NCBI RefSeq assembly: GCF_002104995.1
Contig: NW_024468256.1
Coordinates: 330,001 to 394,000, forward strand
Length of the DNA stretch: 64,000 nt
Origin: Linderina pennispora
Lineage: Eukaryota; Kickxellomycota; Kickxellomycetes; Kickxellales; Kickxellaceae
Direction of reading: 5' to 3'
The notes beneath the pieces are model-generated. The model was not told where the DNA came from, made no database searches, and saw nothing but the letters and a program-made list of their open reading frames with translations. Position numbers and translations under genes: made by a program. Shown one piece after another: positions 30,901 to 40,537 of this stretch (position 1 is the first letter of the stretch; every line of letters starts with the position of its first letter).

Positions 30901-31674
30901 AGGCACTGCCGTCAATGTCGTCAGATCCAGCAGATCGTATACTGTCTCGTTGTGGATCTCCACGTATGTCACATACAGTTGGTATATCCAGTCACCGGGC
31001 TCCTCACCGAGCGCCGCCGGGCCCTGCAAAGCCTCTACCCACGCGTCCTCGCCGGGCGCTGCGCGGAACACTGGTGCTGAGACGCGTGCATCGGAACAGA
31101 ACTCCACCTGCGTCGCATACTTGGGCCTGATCGCCAGGTCGCCGTGTGCATTCAGCCTATCCACCTCATGCAGAACCGCTGCAACGCTGCGCGCCAGCAC
31201 CCCCGGGTCCTGCCCATGGCCCTGCACTGTATGCGTCTTGCCCGAGTTCGTCACGCCATATGCAAATAGCAGAGTGTTGTAGCCGCGGAACAAGTCCCGC
31301 ACCACCGGCGCCCCACACACCTCATATACCCGTGCCTGTGCTGTCTGCCCCGGCAATACCCCACTGAACAGGTACCGCGACCCGCCCATCTCCACCTCCT
31401 TGTCGCTGACCACCTGCAATACGCTGCCGGGCATCGCTTCGCCCTCTAGCATTGACGCTGATGCAGGCTTCAGCCGCAGGTACGTCGTGATTGGGTCTGT
31501 TTCTGCCGCATATTTTCCGATCGTCCGCTTCACCGAGTAGGGCGTCCGTGCTACGGTGTGGGTACGCCTTGGCGTTGCGGGAATGTTGCTGGTGTCGCTT
31601 CTGTATCCGCTCTCTGTCTTGCGCACCCCCACCTCTCTTGTGCTGCCTGCTTTCTCTGCTGTGCGCGTTCCCAT
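27996..31674 (-). CDS. Kinesin-6 (KIF20/MKLP2-like) motor, one apparent frameshift
   Basis: About 1225 residues. The N-terminal motor has the nucleotide-binding loop YGVTNSGKTHTVQG (Asn in place of the common Gly, as in KIF20-type kinesin-6), switch I NAGSSRSH, switch II VDLAGSERV, and the neck-side LAEAGKINTS|LMTLKKCLDV. Long basic and acidic insertions in the motor are typical of kinesin-6, which bundles midzone microtubules in anaphase and cytokinesis. Coiled coil fills roughly residues 570-810 (Ala/Arg/Gln-rich heptads). The tail is disordered with Ser/Pro sites, basic patches (PSGKKKRRLR) and ends SRLRNKKK. The frame shifts once, by one extra base near 30480 inside the conserved motif. 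ATG 31674. Confidence 0.9.
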
Positions 31675-31824
31675 GCCGAACTGCTAAATGCTAAACTATA
31701 AATGGCTAAATGAAAAAGTAAACAAAAGAGCCGTACTGTTTATCCTTTGCGGTTTTTGTAGATTTGAGCGTTCATGCTGCCAATTGGCTTTTATTTCTTA
31801 ATCACAGGTCACGTTTTCTTGATT

Positions 31825-32340
31825 CTAGTTGTTAACAAATCCTCGGTTGATCAGCCGTCCGAAGATCATGCCCAGTGTCCGCCCAATGCGCTGGTTGTAC
31901 TCGTCGTCACCGCCGAACCCCTCCTGCGCAAAGTCATCCACATCCTGGTAATCTACTTGTCCACTGCGCTTGGCCTTGCTCGAGTGCTTCTTGGTCTTCG
32001 AGGGCTTTCTCTTCGGCCACCTCCACTGGGTGGAGAACTTTGGCGGAAATCCGTCGCATCCGGTCGTGGGACAATCCTGCGTGGTTATCAGACGCTTGGC
32101 CTTGCTCGAGTGCTTCTTGGAGTTCTTGGACTTCACTGGCTGGCGCGTCGGGCGGTTCCACTGGATAAGGTCTGGCTTGTCGCGCCAGCAGCCTGTGATG
32201 CTACATTCCTGCAGAATCATCATGCGCTTAGCCAGCGCTGCCTGGTTGTTGTCTTCCGCGCGCTCACCGCCGTATCCGACTTGGCTGGCTGCGGTCACTG
32301 CTGCAAGCAGCGTAAAAGAGGTCGTAAGAGTAAGACGCAT
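31825..32340 (-). CDS. Kex2-type secreted repeat-peptide precursor (171 aa)
   Basis: ATG 32340 opens a signal peptide (MRLTLTTSFTLLAAVTAAS); upstream in-frame extension lies above the TATA. A pro-part ends in AKR (37-39). Then come two related peptides, each closed by KKHSSKAKR: residues 40-83 with QECSITGCW and IQWNRP, and 84-125 with QDCPTTGCD and TQWRWP. Lys-Arg at 38-39, 82-83 and 124-125 are classic Kex2 sites; KR at 110-111 may be used too. Each peptide has a C-x4-C pair that could form one disulfide ring. An acidic C-terminal region (GQVDYQDVDDFAQE) ends the precursor. The layout matches Kex2-processed repeat proteins (pheromone-like or ribosomal peptide precursors). Its receptor or target is unknown. 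Confidence 0.72.
   Translation of the reverse strand: MRLTLTTSFTLLAAVTAASQVGYGGERAEDNNQAALAKRMMILQECSITGCWRDKPDLIQWNRPTRQPVKSKNSKKHSSKAKRLITTQDCPTTGCDGFPPKFSTQWRWPKRKPSKTKKHSSKAKRSGQVDYQDVDDFAQEGFGGDDEYNQRIGRTLGMIFGRLINRGFVNN
31969..32120 (-). repeat. 26-nt direct repeat inside the peptide precursor
   Basis: A perfect 26-nt match at 31969-31994 and 32095-32120 (126 nt apart) encodes the end of each peptide unit (KKHSSKAK). It marks the internal duplication that made the two-peptide precursor. Confidence 0.75.
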
Positions 32341-32818
32341 GGTGCTGGTTTTTTGGCTTGGATTGAAATGCAAATGCAGAGTGTGTTGGAATGATGTTGT
32401 TGATGTGTTTGTTGTTAATTTAGGTGAATCTACCCCTCCATCCAGACCTTTTATATGTGGAATCACAAACTTCTGGATACTCTTCCCCTCTCCTGGATAT
32501 GCCACCTAGATATCCCTATTTTCTATCTTTAGTCTGTGCCAAGATGCAACAATGCGGGATAAAAATGGACACCATCTACCTTTGGTCTGCCCGAACCCGC
32601 TACATTACCAAACATCTATAAAGGCAATCCTTGGCTATTTATCGGAAAATCGTCCGATGACATCTCAAAAAGATGTGTGCAGAGTCTCACAAAGAAATGT
32701 CCCTCTCCTCCAAAATAGATATGCATGTGGTGGTCTTATAAATAAACGAAATCGAATTCTAGAAAATCCAATGTGCATAAATCCAATCTCCTAGTACGTC
32801 ATCCTGGCGCAAACGCGA
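32341..32818. other. Intergenic, 0.48 kb
   Basis: Promoter of the peptide precursor and 3' flank of the aldo/keto reductase, AT-rich. No other gene. Confidence 0.5.
32449..32455 (-). promoter_or_regulatory. TATA box of the peptide precursor gene
   Basis: TATAAAA on the minus strand, 109 nt upstream of ATG 32340. Confidence 0.65.
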
Positions 32819-33739
32819 CTATGCTTCCTCATATCCAAACGCACCCTCATATGCCTTGCCATAGAGGGACACCGGGTCAAGAAACCGCGCCCGGAACGTA
32901 ATTCCATTGATTCTTGAAAAATCCTCGTCTGTAATCTCAATACGCTCAAAGTTCTCCACCAACCGCTCCTGGCAGTTTGTCTTTGGAATAACACTGTACC
33001 CGCGCTTGACTCCCCACGCCAGCAGTACCTGCGCTGCCGACACACCACGCTCCCTGGCAATCTCATTGATAACCGGGTCTTCGCGCAAATTAAACTTTGC
33101 AATCGAACCCAGCGGCGAGTGGCCCGTTATTGTAATGCCCTTTGACTGGCAGAACTCCACTAGTTTTGGCTGCGGCAGGTATGGATGCAGCTCAACCTGG
33201 TTCACCGCAGGAACAACTGTGGTGTTAGCAAGCAGGTGTTCGAGTCGTGCGGCAGAAAAGTTAGATACCCCAATTGCCTTTACCCTGCCGGTCTCCAACA
33301 GCTTCTCCATCGCCCTGTATGTGTCTACGACGTCAATCTGCAGATCCGACTCGTGGATACCGTCAGTATGTGCAACGGGCTCACTCACGCATAGCGGACC
33401 ATGCATCAAGTACAGGTCGATGTAGTCCAGGCCCAGCTTCGCCAGCGACTCGCTCAGACCAGTGGCCACGTCTTCAGGCCGGTGGAACGAGTTCCAGAGC
33501 TTGGTTGTGACGAATATCTCGGAGCGCGCTATGCCGCTGTTGCGAATACCTTCGCCCACTGCTGCCTCGGTGTCGTACATCCAGGCAGTATCGATATGGC
33601 GGTAGCCAGCCCGGATTGCCTCTTCAACTACCTTGGCCAAAATATCGTTCTTGCCAAGCCAGGTACCAAAGCCTATTATAGGCATCTTTGCGCCCGTGTT
33701 GAGGGTTAGTACTTGGGTATATTGGGAAGATACCGTCAT
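32819..33739 (-). CDS. Aldo/keto reductase (306 aa)
   Basis: Intact TIM-barrel NADPH-dependent carbonyl reductase. The catalytic tetrad is visible: D50 (GYRHIDTAWMY), Y55, K80 (FVTTKLWNSF) and H113 (DLYLMHGP). The cofactor motif VIPKTNCQERLVENF is near the C-terminus, and the signatures AIGVSNFSAARLEHLL and NQVELHPYLPQ are complete. Substrate cannot be told; candidates are aldehydes, sugars or 2-keto acids. Length is normal. A decayed paralogue in the same orientation lies directly upstream (34226-35078), so this is the surviving copy of a tandem pair. Confidence 0.95.
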   Translation of the reverse strand: MTVSSQYTQVLTLNTGAKMPIIGFGTWLGKNDILAKVVEEAIRAGYRHIDTAWMYDTEAAVGEGIRNSGIARSEIFVTTKLWNSFHRPEDVATGLSESLAKLGLDYIDLYLMHGPLCVSEPVAHTDGIHESDLQIDVVDTYRAMEKLLETGRVKAIGVSNFSAARLEHLLANTTVVPAVNQVELHPYLPQPKLVEFCQSKGITITGHSPLGSIAKFNLREDPVINEIARERGVSAAQVLLAWGVKRGYSVIPKTNCQERLVENFERIEITDEDFSRINGITFRARFLDPVSLYGKAYEGAFGYEEA

Positions 33740-34225
33740 TTTCCGCCTTCAAGATACGATTTATACAGTGTTCAATATGTGAATAAAAGACGTTGTCTTT
33801 ATGAATACAAATACCTTGCTTCTTGTTGGATGGTTATATGCCCCTTAGGAATAAGTATTCACTTACCTCATATTCTCCAGGATTAGGGCTGTGTGAGAAT
33901 TATCCACCATCTAAGAGCAATGGAAGCTGAGGTGGCTTGGGTCCACACGAAACAAACAACCACCTCTTTCCACAATAGCAATCAAGGCAAGAGGCGCTGC
34001 CGCAATCTACGCACAATGTCAGCGAATATTAAGAGGTGGGGACATTCAGTGCTGCTTTTTAGCTAGAGGTAGATGCAAGCTAGCTGATCTTAACAAGTGT
34101 ACCGTATATTTCTTGTGGTGTCAGCAGAAGAGAACATGAATTCCACCCATGGCGTACATCGGCACACTCAATAATGTTAATGGAGCAGTTAAATCTGCTA
34201 CCACTTCCAAAGCTGACAGCGGCCA
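33740..34225. other. Intergenic, 0.49 kb
   Basis: Upstream region of the aldo/keto reductase and 3' flank of its decayed copy, AT-rich. Nothing else seen. Confidence 0.5.
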
Positions 34226-35078
34226 CGCTTCTTCAGATCCAAAGAAATCAGTATACTCCTTGCCGAAATAGACTACTGGGTCAAGATAACGAGCCAGATA
34301 TACTATTGCATTGATTTTAGCCACATCTGTATTAGTAATGTCCGCCTGCTGCAGGTTCTCTACTATCTACCCCTTCTTGGTTAACCCTGCCAGTACATTG
34401 CTCTCCCATCTGATTTCCCACGCAAGCAGTGCCTGTGCTGCCGAGATTCCATGCCCCTGGAAATCTCATTGATAGCTGGATCTTTGTGCAAACCGAACTT
34501 TGCATCCGAGTCCAATGGCAGGCACAGCGCCACTGCAATGCCCTTTGACTGGCAAAACTCTGCTAATTCTGGCTATGGGAGGTACGGGTGCAGCCCGACT
34601 TGGTTCACCGCCGTAGCAGCTGTGGTGTTTGTTGGCAGATACTCAATGTTTGGCATAGGAAAATTTGGCATGCCAATCGCCCTAGCCTTGTATGTCTACA
34701 AAGTCAATCTGCGGATTACCATCTGTGGTGCCTTCATTTGAATTGCCTATGAGGTTTATACATAGCGGCCAATGCATCAAGCGAAGATCGACGTAATTTA
34801 GACCTAGGTTTGTCAGCGACTTGTTCAACCCATTGGCTACATCCTCGGGCCGGTGAAACAAGCTTCAGAGCTTGGTCGTTATAAATACCTTTGAGCATGG
34901 GATGCCGCTGTTGCAAATGCCGTCGTCGACCGCTGCCTCATTTTGGTACAATCAGGCAGTATCGGTATGGCAGTATCCGGTGCGAATGGCCTCTTCAGTT
35001 GATCTAGTCCCATGTTCGAGATCAGCAAACCAAGCTCCATGGCCCATGACGGGTATTTCAGCATCTGTTTAACATTGT
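34226..35078 (-). pseudogene. Decayed aldo/keto reductase paralogue
   Basis: Pieces in different frames follow the neighbouring aldo/keto reductase from N- to C-terminus: TEEAIRTGYCHTDTA then LYQNEAAVDDGICNSGIPCSK near 34900-35000, GHSPLGS-like and QAELVGLHPYLP-like pieces near 34500-34620, and YLDPVVYFGKEYTDFFGSEEA at the 3' end. Several stops, frameshifts of both signs and a lost stop codon (TGG where the intact gene has TAG) show real decay. This differs from the insertion-only pattern in the intact genes. Confidence 0.85.
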
Positions 35079-36239
35079 ATTTGCCAGTGAGCGGGGATAT
35101 CCTAGCATGATCAGTATTCAGAACAAACAGCTGCTATTACTAGTTCAGTGAGGAATAAAGCCCACAGACATACGATGCGATGTAGCCTAGAGCTATGTTT
35201 CTTGAACCTGCAACAATGCCGAAATGCAAATTCTCTTTGTGGCAAGGGGCGCAATGTTGGGGAGGTACTGCGGATGGAGGCTGAGTTGGCACAAAGCTAT
35301 GCGGCAGTGTGCTCACACGCCATAGGGGCAGCTATAAAATGGACTGAAATAAATAATATAGGTATCTCCGCCAAACTTGTAGCTGGAGGATGGCAGCTTT
35401 GGGGGGTATGTGAGAAAGTAAGCAAGCAAATATGAACATTGTTGAAAGCAGCACAGTCGCTATCACTATGACGATATGGCATCAAAAGCATCAGCCAAAG
35501 TAGAAGCTGGTCTGACAGCAGTGGTTGTAAGAAAAGTACACCCTGTTGCCATCGTCGCTCGCTCATGTTATGACATGCTGTGCATCATATCGTTTCGTGG
35601 CCCAATTCTGTAACAGCGTTTCGAGCCAGGATGTTGAAAATAGACCTGAGTCGATGGCTACTCTGTGCTGGTAATTGCGCCCTAGATTTGTTGACCAATT
35701 AATGCATCGGACACGGACTTTGGTCTTGTTTGGCACCTAATGTATTACGGTTGCCCACATGACACTTAGTGCATATGTGTGCACGGATGCAGATCATCAG
35801 AGGGGATGGAAAGAGGGATATGTGTCGATCAACAGGCATTCGTGGCCAGCCTCATTTTCCTAGCAGAGCAAGCAGTGCAGGCGTAGAAGCAAATATGCAC
35901 TAACGGGCGAGACGGAAGACATGTCGGGCCGCCCACTGACCCTTATTACCCCGAATGCTGTCCACTAAGCGCCAAGGAATTGCTGCATCTATATAGCCAA
36001 GCGGGCAAAGACCGAAAAAAATCCTGCGTGGAGGGAATTAGGTCTGAGAGCCCTTCTCCGTAGTTCATTATTACTGCTGCTTTCCAGAATAGCAGTCTTG
36101 AGATAGGTGGAATAGTGGGTCCCAGTGTTTGCATAAAAAGGGTGGCAACGCCAGATCACTTGCTGTCCTCCATTCACCACACAAACCTCTCCACCTTTTT
36201 ATCTCTTCTTGACCACAAACACGCTAGTCTACCGCAGCT
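35079..36239. other. Intergenic, 1.2 kb
   Basis: No gene recognised. A TATA-like box at ~35333 (CTATAAAATGG) has no convincing frame behind it. The last ~110 bp hold the SDR promoter. Confidence 0.45.
36132..36139 (+). promoter_or_regulatory. TATA-like box of the SDR gene
   Basis: CATAAAAAGG 108 nt before ATG 36240. Confidence 0.5.
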
Positions 36240-37040
36240 ATGATTCAAGATATCAAGGGCCATGTCGCTGTTGTCACTGGTGGTGCACAGTCAATGGGCC
36301 TCCTTACTTCCAAGGAGCTCGTAAAACTCGGTGCCAAGGTAGTCATTGGGGATGTCCTCCCAGTTGGAGCTGAAGAAGTTGCCAAGATCAACGCCGAAGC
36401 TGGATCTACTGTTGCAGTGTTCCAGACTTGCGATGTGTGCGACCCCGATGCACTGCAGGCCCTTATTGACCGTGCGGTCTCTGAATTTGGAAGATTCGAC
36501 ATTCTAGTCAACAACGCTGGTGTTCTCGACAAGCCCTGGGAGCAGGATCCGACCGGCGAGTACGCGCGCCGCTGCATCGACATTAACGTGCGTGCGTTGA
36601 TTGACGGAACTAACCGGGCTCTCCATCACTGGAGTCAGGAGGAGGGCCGCACTGGCACAGTAGTTAATCTAGCCTCATCTGCCGGCTACGCACCGATATC
36701 GTTTATGGCGGCCTATACTGCCTCGAAGGCCGCTGTTATCATGTATACAAAGTCATTGGCAAGCCTGGCTCCCAAGGTGCGTGTCAATGCAGTGGCTCCA
36801 GTGTGGGTCGATACAAAGTTCATCATGGCCGACCACATTGGCCAGGACCACTATACTATCAAGGTAACAGGGCTAATCCACCCAGACACCGTTGTCGCTG
36901 AGATTATCAAGCTTGTCGTCGACAGCCAGTATGCCGGTGACATTGTTCGAATCGAAAACGGCAAGGAACCTTATTTTGACAGCGCGCCCAAGTCAACCCA
37001 CGTGGAGGCCAGGCTCAAGAGCGCTGCTCAGGCCTTGTAA
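36240..37040 (+). CDS. Short-chain dehydrogenase/reductase (266 aa)
   Basis: Classical SDR. Rossmann start VAVVTGGAQSMG (cofactor loop), VIGDVLP with an acidic residue at the end of strand 2 that favours NAD(H), CDVCDPDAL, LVNNAGVL, catalytic NLASSAGY and Y159-T-A-S-K163. The C-terminus lacks further targeting. Substrate unknown. A truncated, decayed copy of this gene lies at 39.99-40.52 kb on the other side of the Fanzor remnant. The intact gene is unbroken. Confidence 0.93.
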   Translation: MIQDIKGHVAVVTGGAQSMGLLTSKELVKLGAKVVIGDVLPVGAEEVAKINAEAGSTVAVFQTCDVCDPDALQALIDRAVSEFGRFDILVNNAGVLDKPWEQDPTGEYARRCIDINVRALIDGTNRALHHWSQEEGRTGTVVNLASSAGYAPISFMAAYTASKAAVIMYTKSLASLAPKVRVNAVAPVWVDTKFIMADHIGQDHYTIKVTGLIHPDTVVAEIIKLVVDSQYAGDIVRIENGKEPYFDSAPKSTHVEARLKSAAQAL

Positions 37041-37560
37041 AGTATGTCCTTTTTAGCATTGTCCACATAACCTGTTCAGTCAGTAGCAAGTTTGTTACAG
37101 AGGCAAGTAAAGTGTGCGTGTTTTGCAGTAATGGGGCAAATACTACTCTATTTGAATACTCTGGTTGTCTACCTGTGCAGCATTGACATAACGAGTGTGA
37201 GGCTACTTGTTCAAATAAAAAGGCACAGAGGGATGCTGTGTGGGTGTATTGGTTGTCTGGCGCCTGACCTATCCACAGAGTAGCGCCGATAACCTTCATG
37301 TCTGCTTAGCTACGCTAGCAAAACATTCAATAATAGAGCCTATCGATTTAGCTCTGACGAATCCAGCCAATGGGTGCACCTCAACTTGTGCCCATTGATA
37401 ATCTTTACCTATATGTAAGATTTTATAGTCCAAAAAGTATCCGACCGTCCGCTAAAATCATTTTAGTTGGTTAAAAATAAAACTCTTAAGCTTCAACATG
37501 GGTTTGAGTGACTTACTCTATAAACTCCTTTTTGATCTTGTGCGGCATCTGACCTCATCG

Positions 37561-37710
37561 GTGAAACCAGAGTGACGAGTTGTTATTGTAGTGGTCACAG
37601 GTCTCCACTAGATATCTCCATTGGTTCAGCACAAGAGCTGCTCTCATTGTCGGTCGGCCTGATAACTTCCATGGCATCATCATGGTGGTCATCACCGGCT
37701 GCGCAACACT
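37561..37710 (+). repeat. Diverged dispersed repeat, copy B
   Basis: Counterpart of 13640-13760. Shared core CTCTCATTGTCGG and the later GCGCAACACT; translated similarity ALIVG...HGI.M..I..CATLL. The frame continues as hydrophobic sequence with stops. Confidence 0.5.
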
Positions 37711-37852
37711 CTTAGGATGTTTATCTATGAGCACCTATTGAATAAGGCCATATAGCTCTTCTGGTGGTTATGCAATATTTGTGGGTTTATTTTATAAATT
37801 AATTTGTCTTATGAACATGCGTAAGCGGTAGTATTTGGGCCACAATGGATCC

Positions 37853-37866
37853 AGTCTATATAGACT
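37853..37866. repeat. Perfect 14-bp palindrome
   Basis: AGTCTATATAGACT, self-complementary, about 150 bp upstream of the Fanzor frame. It may be part of the element or chance. Confidence 0.5.
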
Positions 37867-38011
37867 GATTCAAGAGACTGTATCAGTGCTAAGGGCCCCA
37901 AGAACCATGCAAGCCAGATCATTTTTAATAAAAAGTTCTTAATGCTATGCATACGCAATAAAGCAAAACTGAACAGCATCATTTCTCTACTTTGCCTATT
38001 GAATTTCTCAA

Positions 38012-39684
38012 ATGAATATTACCCGCAGCACTACTGTCATAAAGACATCACTTGGTGGTATTGGCTTCTGTGATTCTATGTTGCCCCGCCTAGAGCAATT
38101 TGTATACAGCGTCAATATCATCAAAGAGCATGTATACATGCTTGCACGATGGATATTACTCCATCAACTAGCTGATGATTATGCCTTTGACCCTGCAACA
38201 TTTGTGAAAAAGGGGGGGGGTTCGTTCTATTTATTTATTTATCTATCATAACATGAAGGCAAATCCACTTGCTGCTGCATCGGCGGCAGCAGCAGACACT
38301 GTTGCAGTACTTAACAATGAATATGCACCAGCACCCCCAGTCTATGCATACGACCCGGTCCAAGGGATCACACAACCTGTGTGGGATGTGTGGGGCCGGG
38401 TCGCAGATCTAACATCAAAGCCATTTAAGGCGCATGGTGATAGAAAATTCCACGGAATGGCGACAACAGATGGTGTAACAATATGCATTTTGTTGCAAGA
38501 TAAGATATCCAAGGCTGGTGGTGCAGTAGATGCCGATGGTGCAGGAGACGATGCTGCGGGAGGCAATGCTGCGGGAGGCAATACTATAACTGACTGTCGC
38601 TATATCCACCAGATCCCACAGCCAGAGCTGCAGAATCTGAAAGGCCGCTGTGTATTCATCGATCCAGGTCAGGGCGATTTACTGTATATGATGCACGAAA
38701 ATAGCAGCAATGGGAAAGAGGGTGAAAAAAATGCTCTACCGCTACACACGGCAGCAGCGCAATAAGGAGCTCAAGCTGCGCCACTATGACAGGATTCACT
38801 GGGCTACAAAGGATCAAGTCCCAGAAGATGCTGTCCGCAGAGCAGAGGCAGAGCTTTCCAAGCACTGCTGCCGGACCCTTAGCCCAGCAAAATTCCGTGC
38901 CTGCGTTGCTGCCCGTGCATCTGTGCGGTGTGTCCTAGCACCGTTTTATGCCAGCACGATGACAGCGCGAAGGTTACCAGAGTAACAACTCACTAAGTCA
39001 AACAAGAAGCACCAGGGGCGCTGGAAGGCCCATCCGGGTGTCGGGACCAGTCCCAAGGTGTACCCGCTTCACCGCAAGCTGCGCCTTGATTCATTCATGA
39101 ACCAGGCCCGTGCAGACCACAGGCTTGCCGCGAAACTCCGGAGCAAGTTCGGTCCAGATCCAGTGCTGGTCATGGGCAATTGGAGTGCGCCGATGGCCCG
39201 ACACCATGCACCGATTCGTGGCAAGGGATGGCGCGACAAATTCAAGCACCATGGCTTTGAAGTCTATCTGATCGACGAATTCTGGACATCGTCGATGTGC
39301 CCGTTCTGCTGCGAAAAGTCACTGCAGACATTCCGGCATGTTCCCAACCCGCGGCCCTACCAGAGATCGAAGAACCCAACTGTGAAGTGCCATGGCCTTC
39401 TCCGCTGTACAAGCGAGTCATGTAAGCAGGCCATGGCACAATACAGGCGAGCCTATTCGTCTCGGCTCTTGAACCGCGACCTCGCAGCAGTTCTAAACTT
39501 CAGACTCGTTTTCCAGTCACTCTGTGATTCAGGCAGTATTCCTGAACGGTTCTGTTGCCCTACGGCCATTGTTGCCGATGCTTCTGGCACCACCCCTGAA
39601 ACAAAGAGGCCGCGCAAGAAGCGTGCAGCAGCAGGCGATTCTGCTGCTAGCAGCAGCGAGCCAGCGCTGAAGCGCCTACGCTGA
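38012..39684 (+). pseudogene. Broken Fanzor (eukaryotic TnpB-like RNA-guided nuclease)
   Basis: Three consecutive frames make one Fanzor of ~556 residues. The N-terminal helical part (TRSTTVIKTSLGG, 38012-) shifts by one base in a nine-G run at 38212-38220. The second part has FHGMATTDGVTICILL and the RuvC-I motif CVFIDPGQGDLLY (Asp codon 38661), then shifts near 38710. The third part has YTRQQRNK, an in-frame TAA at 38983, then the Fanzor1 core HRKLRLDSFMNQARADHRLA, VLVMGNWSAP, YLIDEFWTSSMCPFCC (rearranged catalytic Glu, codon 39277), a second CHGLLRC...SC knuckle and RuvC-III NRDLAAVLNF (Asp codon 39478). A basic tail (KRPRKKR, KRLR) is a likely NLS. All three acidic residues and the zinc knuckles survive. 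The frameshifts may be sequencing error, but the TAA looks like real loss. Confidence 0.85.
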
Positions 39685-39991
39685 GCAGACCACCAAGGTG
39701 GGAGATGTCCATGGTCGACATTGCACCAACAACCATCCGACACGTTCAAATGACCGGTTCGCCGTGATGCCCTTATCGACGTGTCAACCCATGCTGACTA
39801 GCAGCCGAGCTCGCATCGCGAGCAGAGCAATTCTAGTACTACTAAAACTACACAACGGTTCATACACCCGTTTTTCTGTGTGCTTGGGGTGAGAGTGTTG
39901 TGTATGATATTATTATGTGACGGCTTAGGTTCATATTTTCACTTGAACACCAACTACCAACTCTCTACCATAGCATTACTCTGGACTAAAA
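39685..39991. other. Fanzor 3' flank with candidate guide-RNA region
   Basis: About 300 bp between the Fanzor stop and the decayed SDR copy. It stays GC-rich and structured until ~39830, including the hairpin at 39809-39823, then becomes AT-rich. Fanzor and TnpB guide RNAs commonly map to a conserved non-coding end next to the ORF, so this is where one would look. Confidence 0.4.
39809..39823 (+). ncRNA. GC hairpin, candidate part of a Fanzor guide RNA
   Basis: GCTCGC, loop ATC, GCGAGC: a perfect 6-bp GC stem 125 nt after the Fanzor stop. Only the hairpin is seen; a guide RNA role is inferred from position. Confidence 0.25.
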
Positions 39992-40524
39992 CAACCCCGA
40001 CTCTCTGCAGGCCCTGATTGACTGTGCCGTCTCTGAGCTTGGAAGATTCGACACCCTAGCCAACAGCGCTGGTGTTCTCGACAGGCCCTGGGAGCAGAAT
40101 CCCACGGGTGAGTATGCCCGCCGCTGTACCGACACCAATCTGCGCAGCCTAGTCGATGGTACCAACCGTGCTCTGCATTACTGGAAACAGGGCAGGGGCT
40201 GCACTGGAGCCGCAGTGAGTATGTTTACAAAATCATTGGAAGCTCTGGTAGCAAAGGTACGCGCCAGTGCAATGGCGCCTGTATAGGTTGATACGGATTT
40301 TGTCATGACCGATATTGTCAGCCATGACAACCTCACTGTCCACTGCAGTAAGCTGTTAGAGCCATCAGGGGCCATTGGGGAAGTCATGAAGCATATCACT
40401 GATTATCAATATTCAGGCAGCATTGTAGACATAGTTAATAGCAAAGAACCGCTCCTGGACAGTCGTCCCAGGTCCATCCAACCTGAGGCAACTATCCACA
40501 CTGGCAAGCCTCTGGGATATTAGC
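39992..40524 (+). pseudogene. 5'-truncated, decayed SDR copy
   Basis: Homology to the SDR at 36240 begins abruptly at a point equal to its residue ~67 (DALQALIDRAVSE) and runs to the C-terminus: GRFDTLANSAGVLDRPWEQNPTG-like text, then a deletion of the active-site segment (the SSAGY...YTASK region is missing), TAG in MAPV*VDT, and the end QYSGSIVDIVNSKEP. The start of homology lies ~300 bp after the Fanzor stop, so insertion or rearrangement linked to the element may have removed the 5' part. Confidence 0.85.
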
Positions 40525-40537
40525 GGTTTTCTGTTTT

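Larger units (their letters stand above)
37041..38011. other. Intergenic, 0.97 kb, AT-rich
   Basis: Carries the second copy of a degenerate dispersed repeat (37561-37710) and a perfect 14-bp palindrome at 37853-37866. No gene. The 5' end of the Fanzor element probably lies here, but I could not find terminal inverted repeats by eye. Confidence 0.45.

Noticed and set aside
38212-38220. Programmed frameshift in the nine-G run of the Fanzor
   Set aside because: Considered as a translational slip site, but the locus also has another shift and a TAA, and homopolymer error or decay is simpler.
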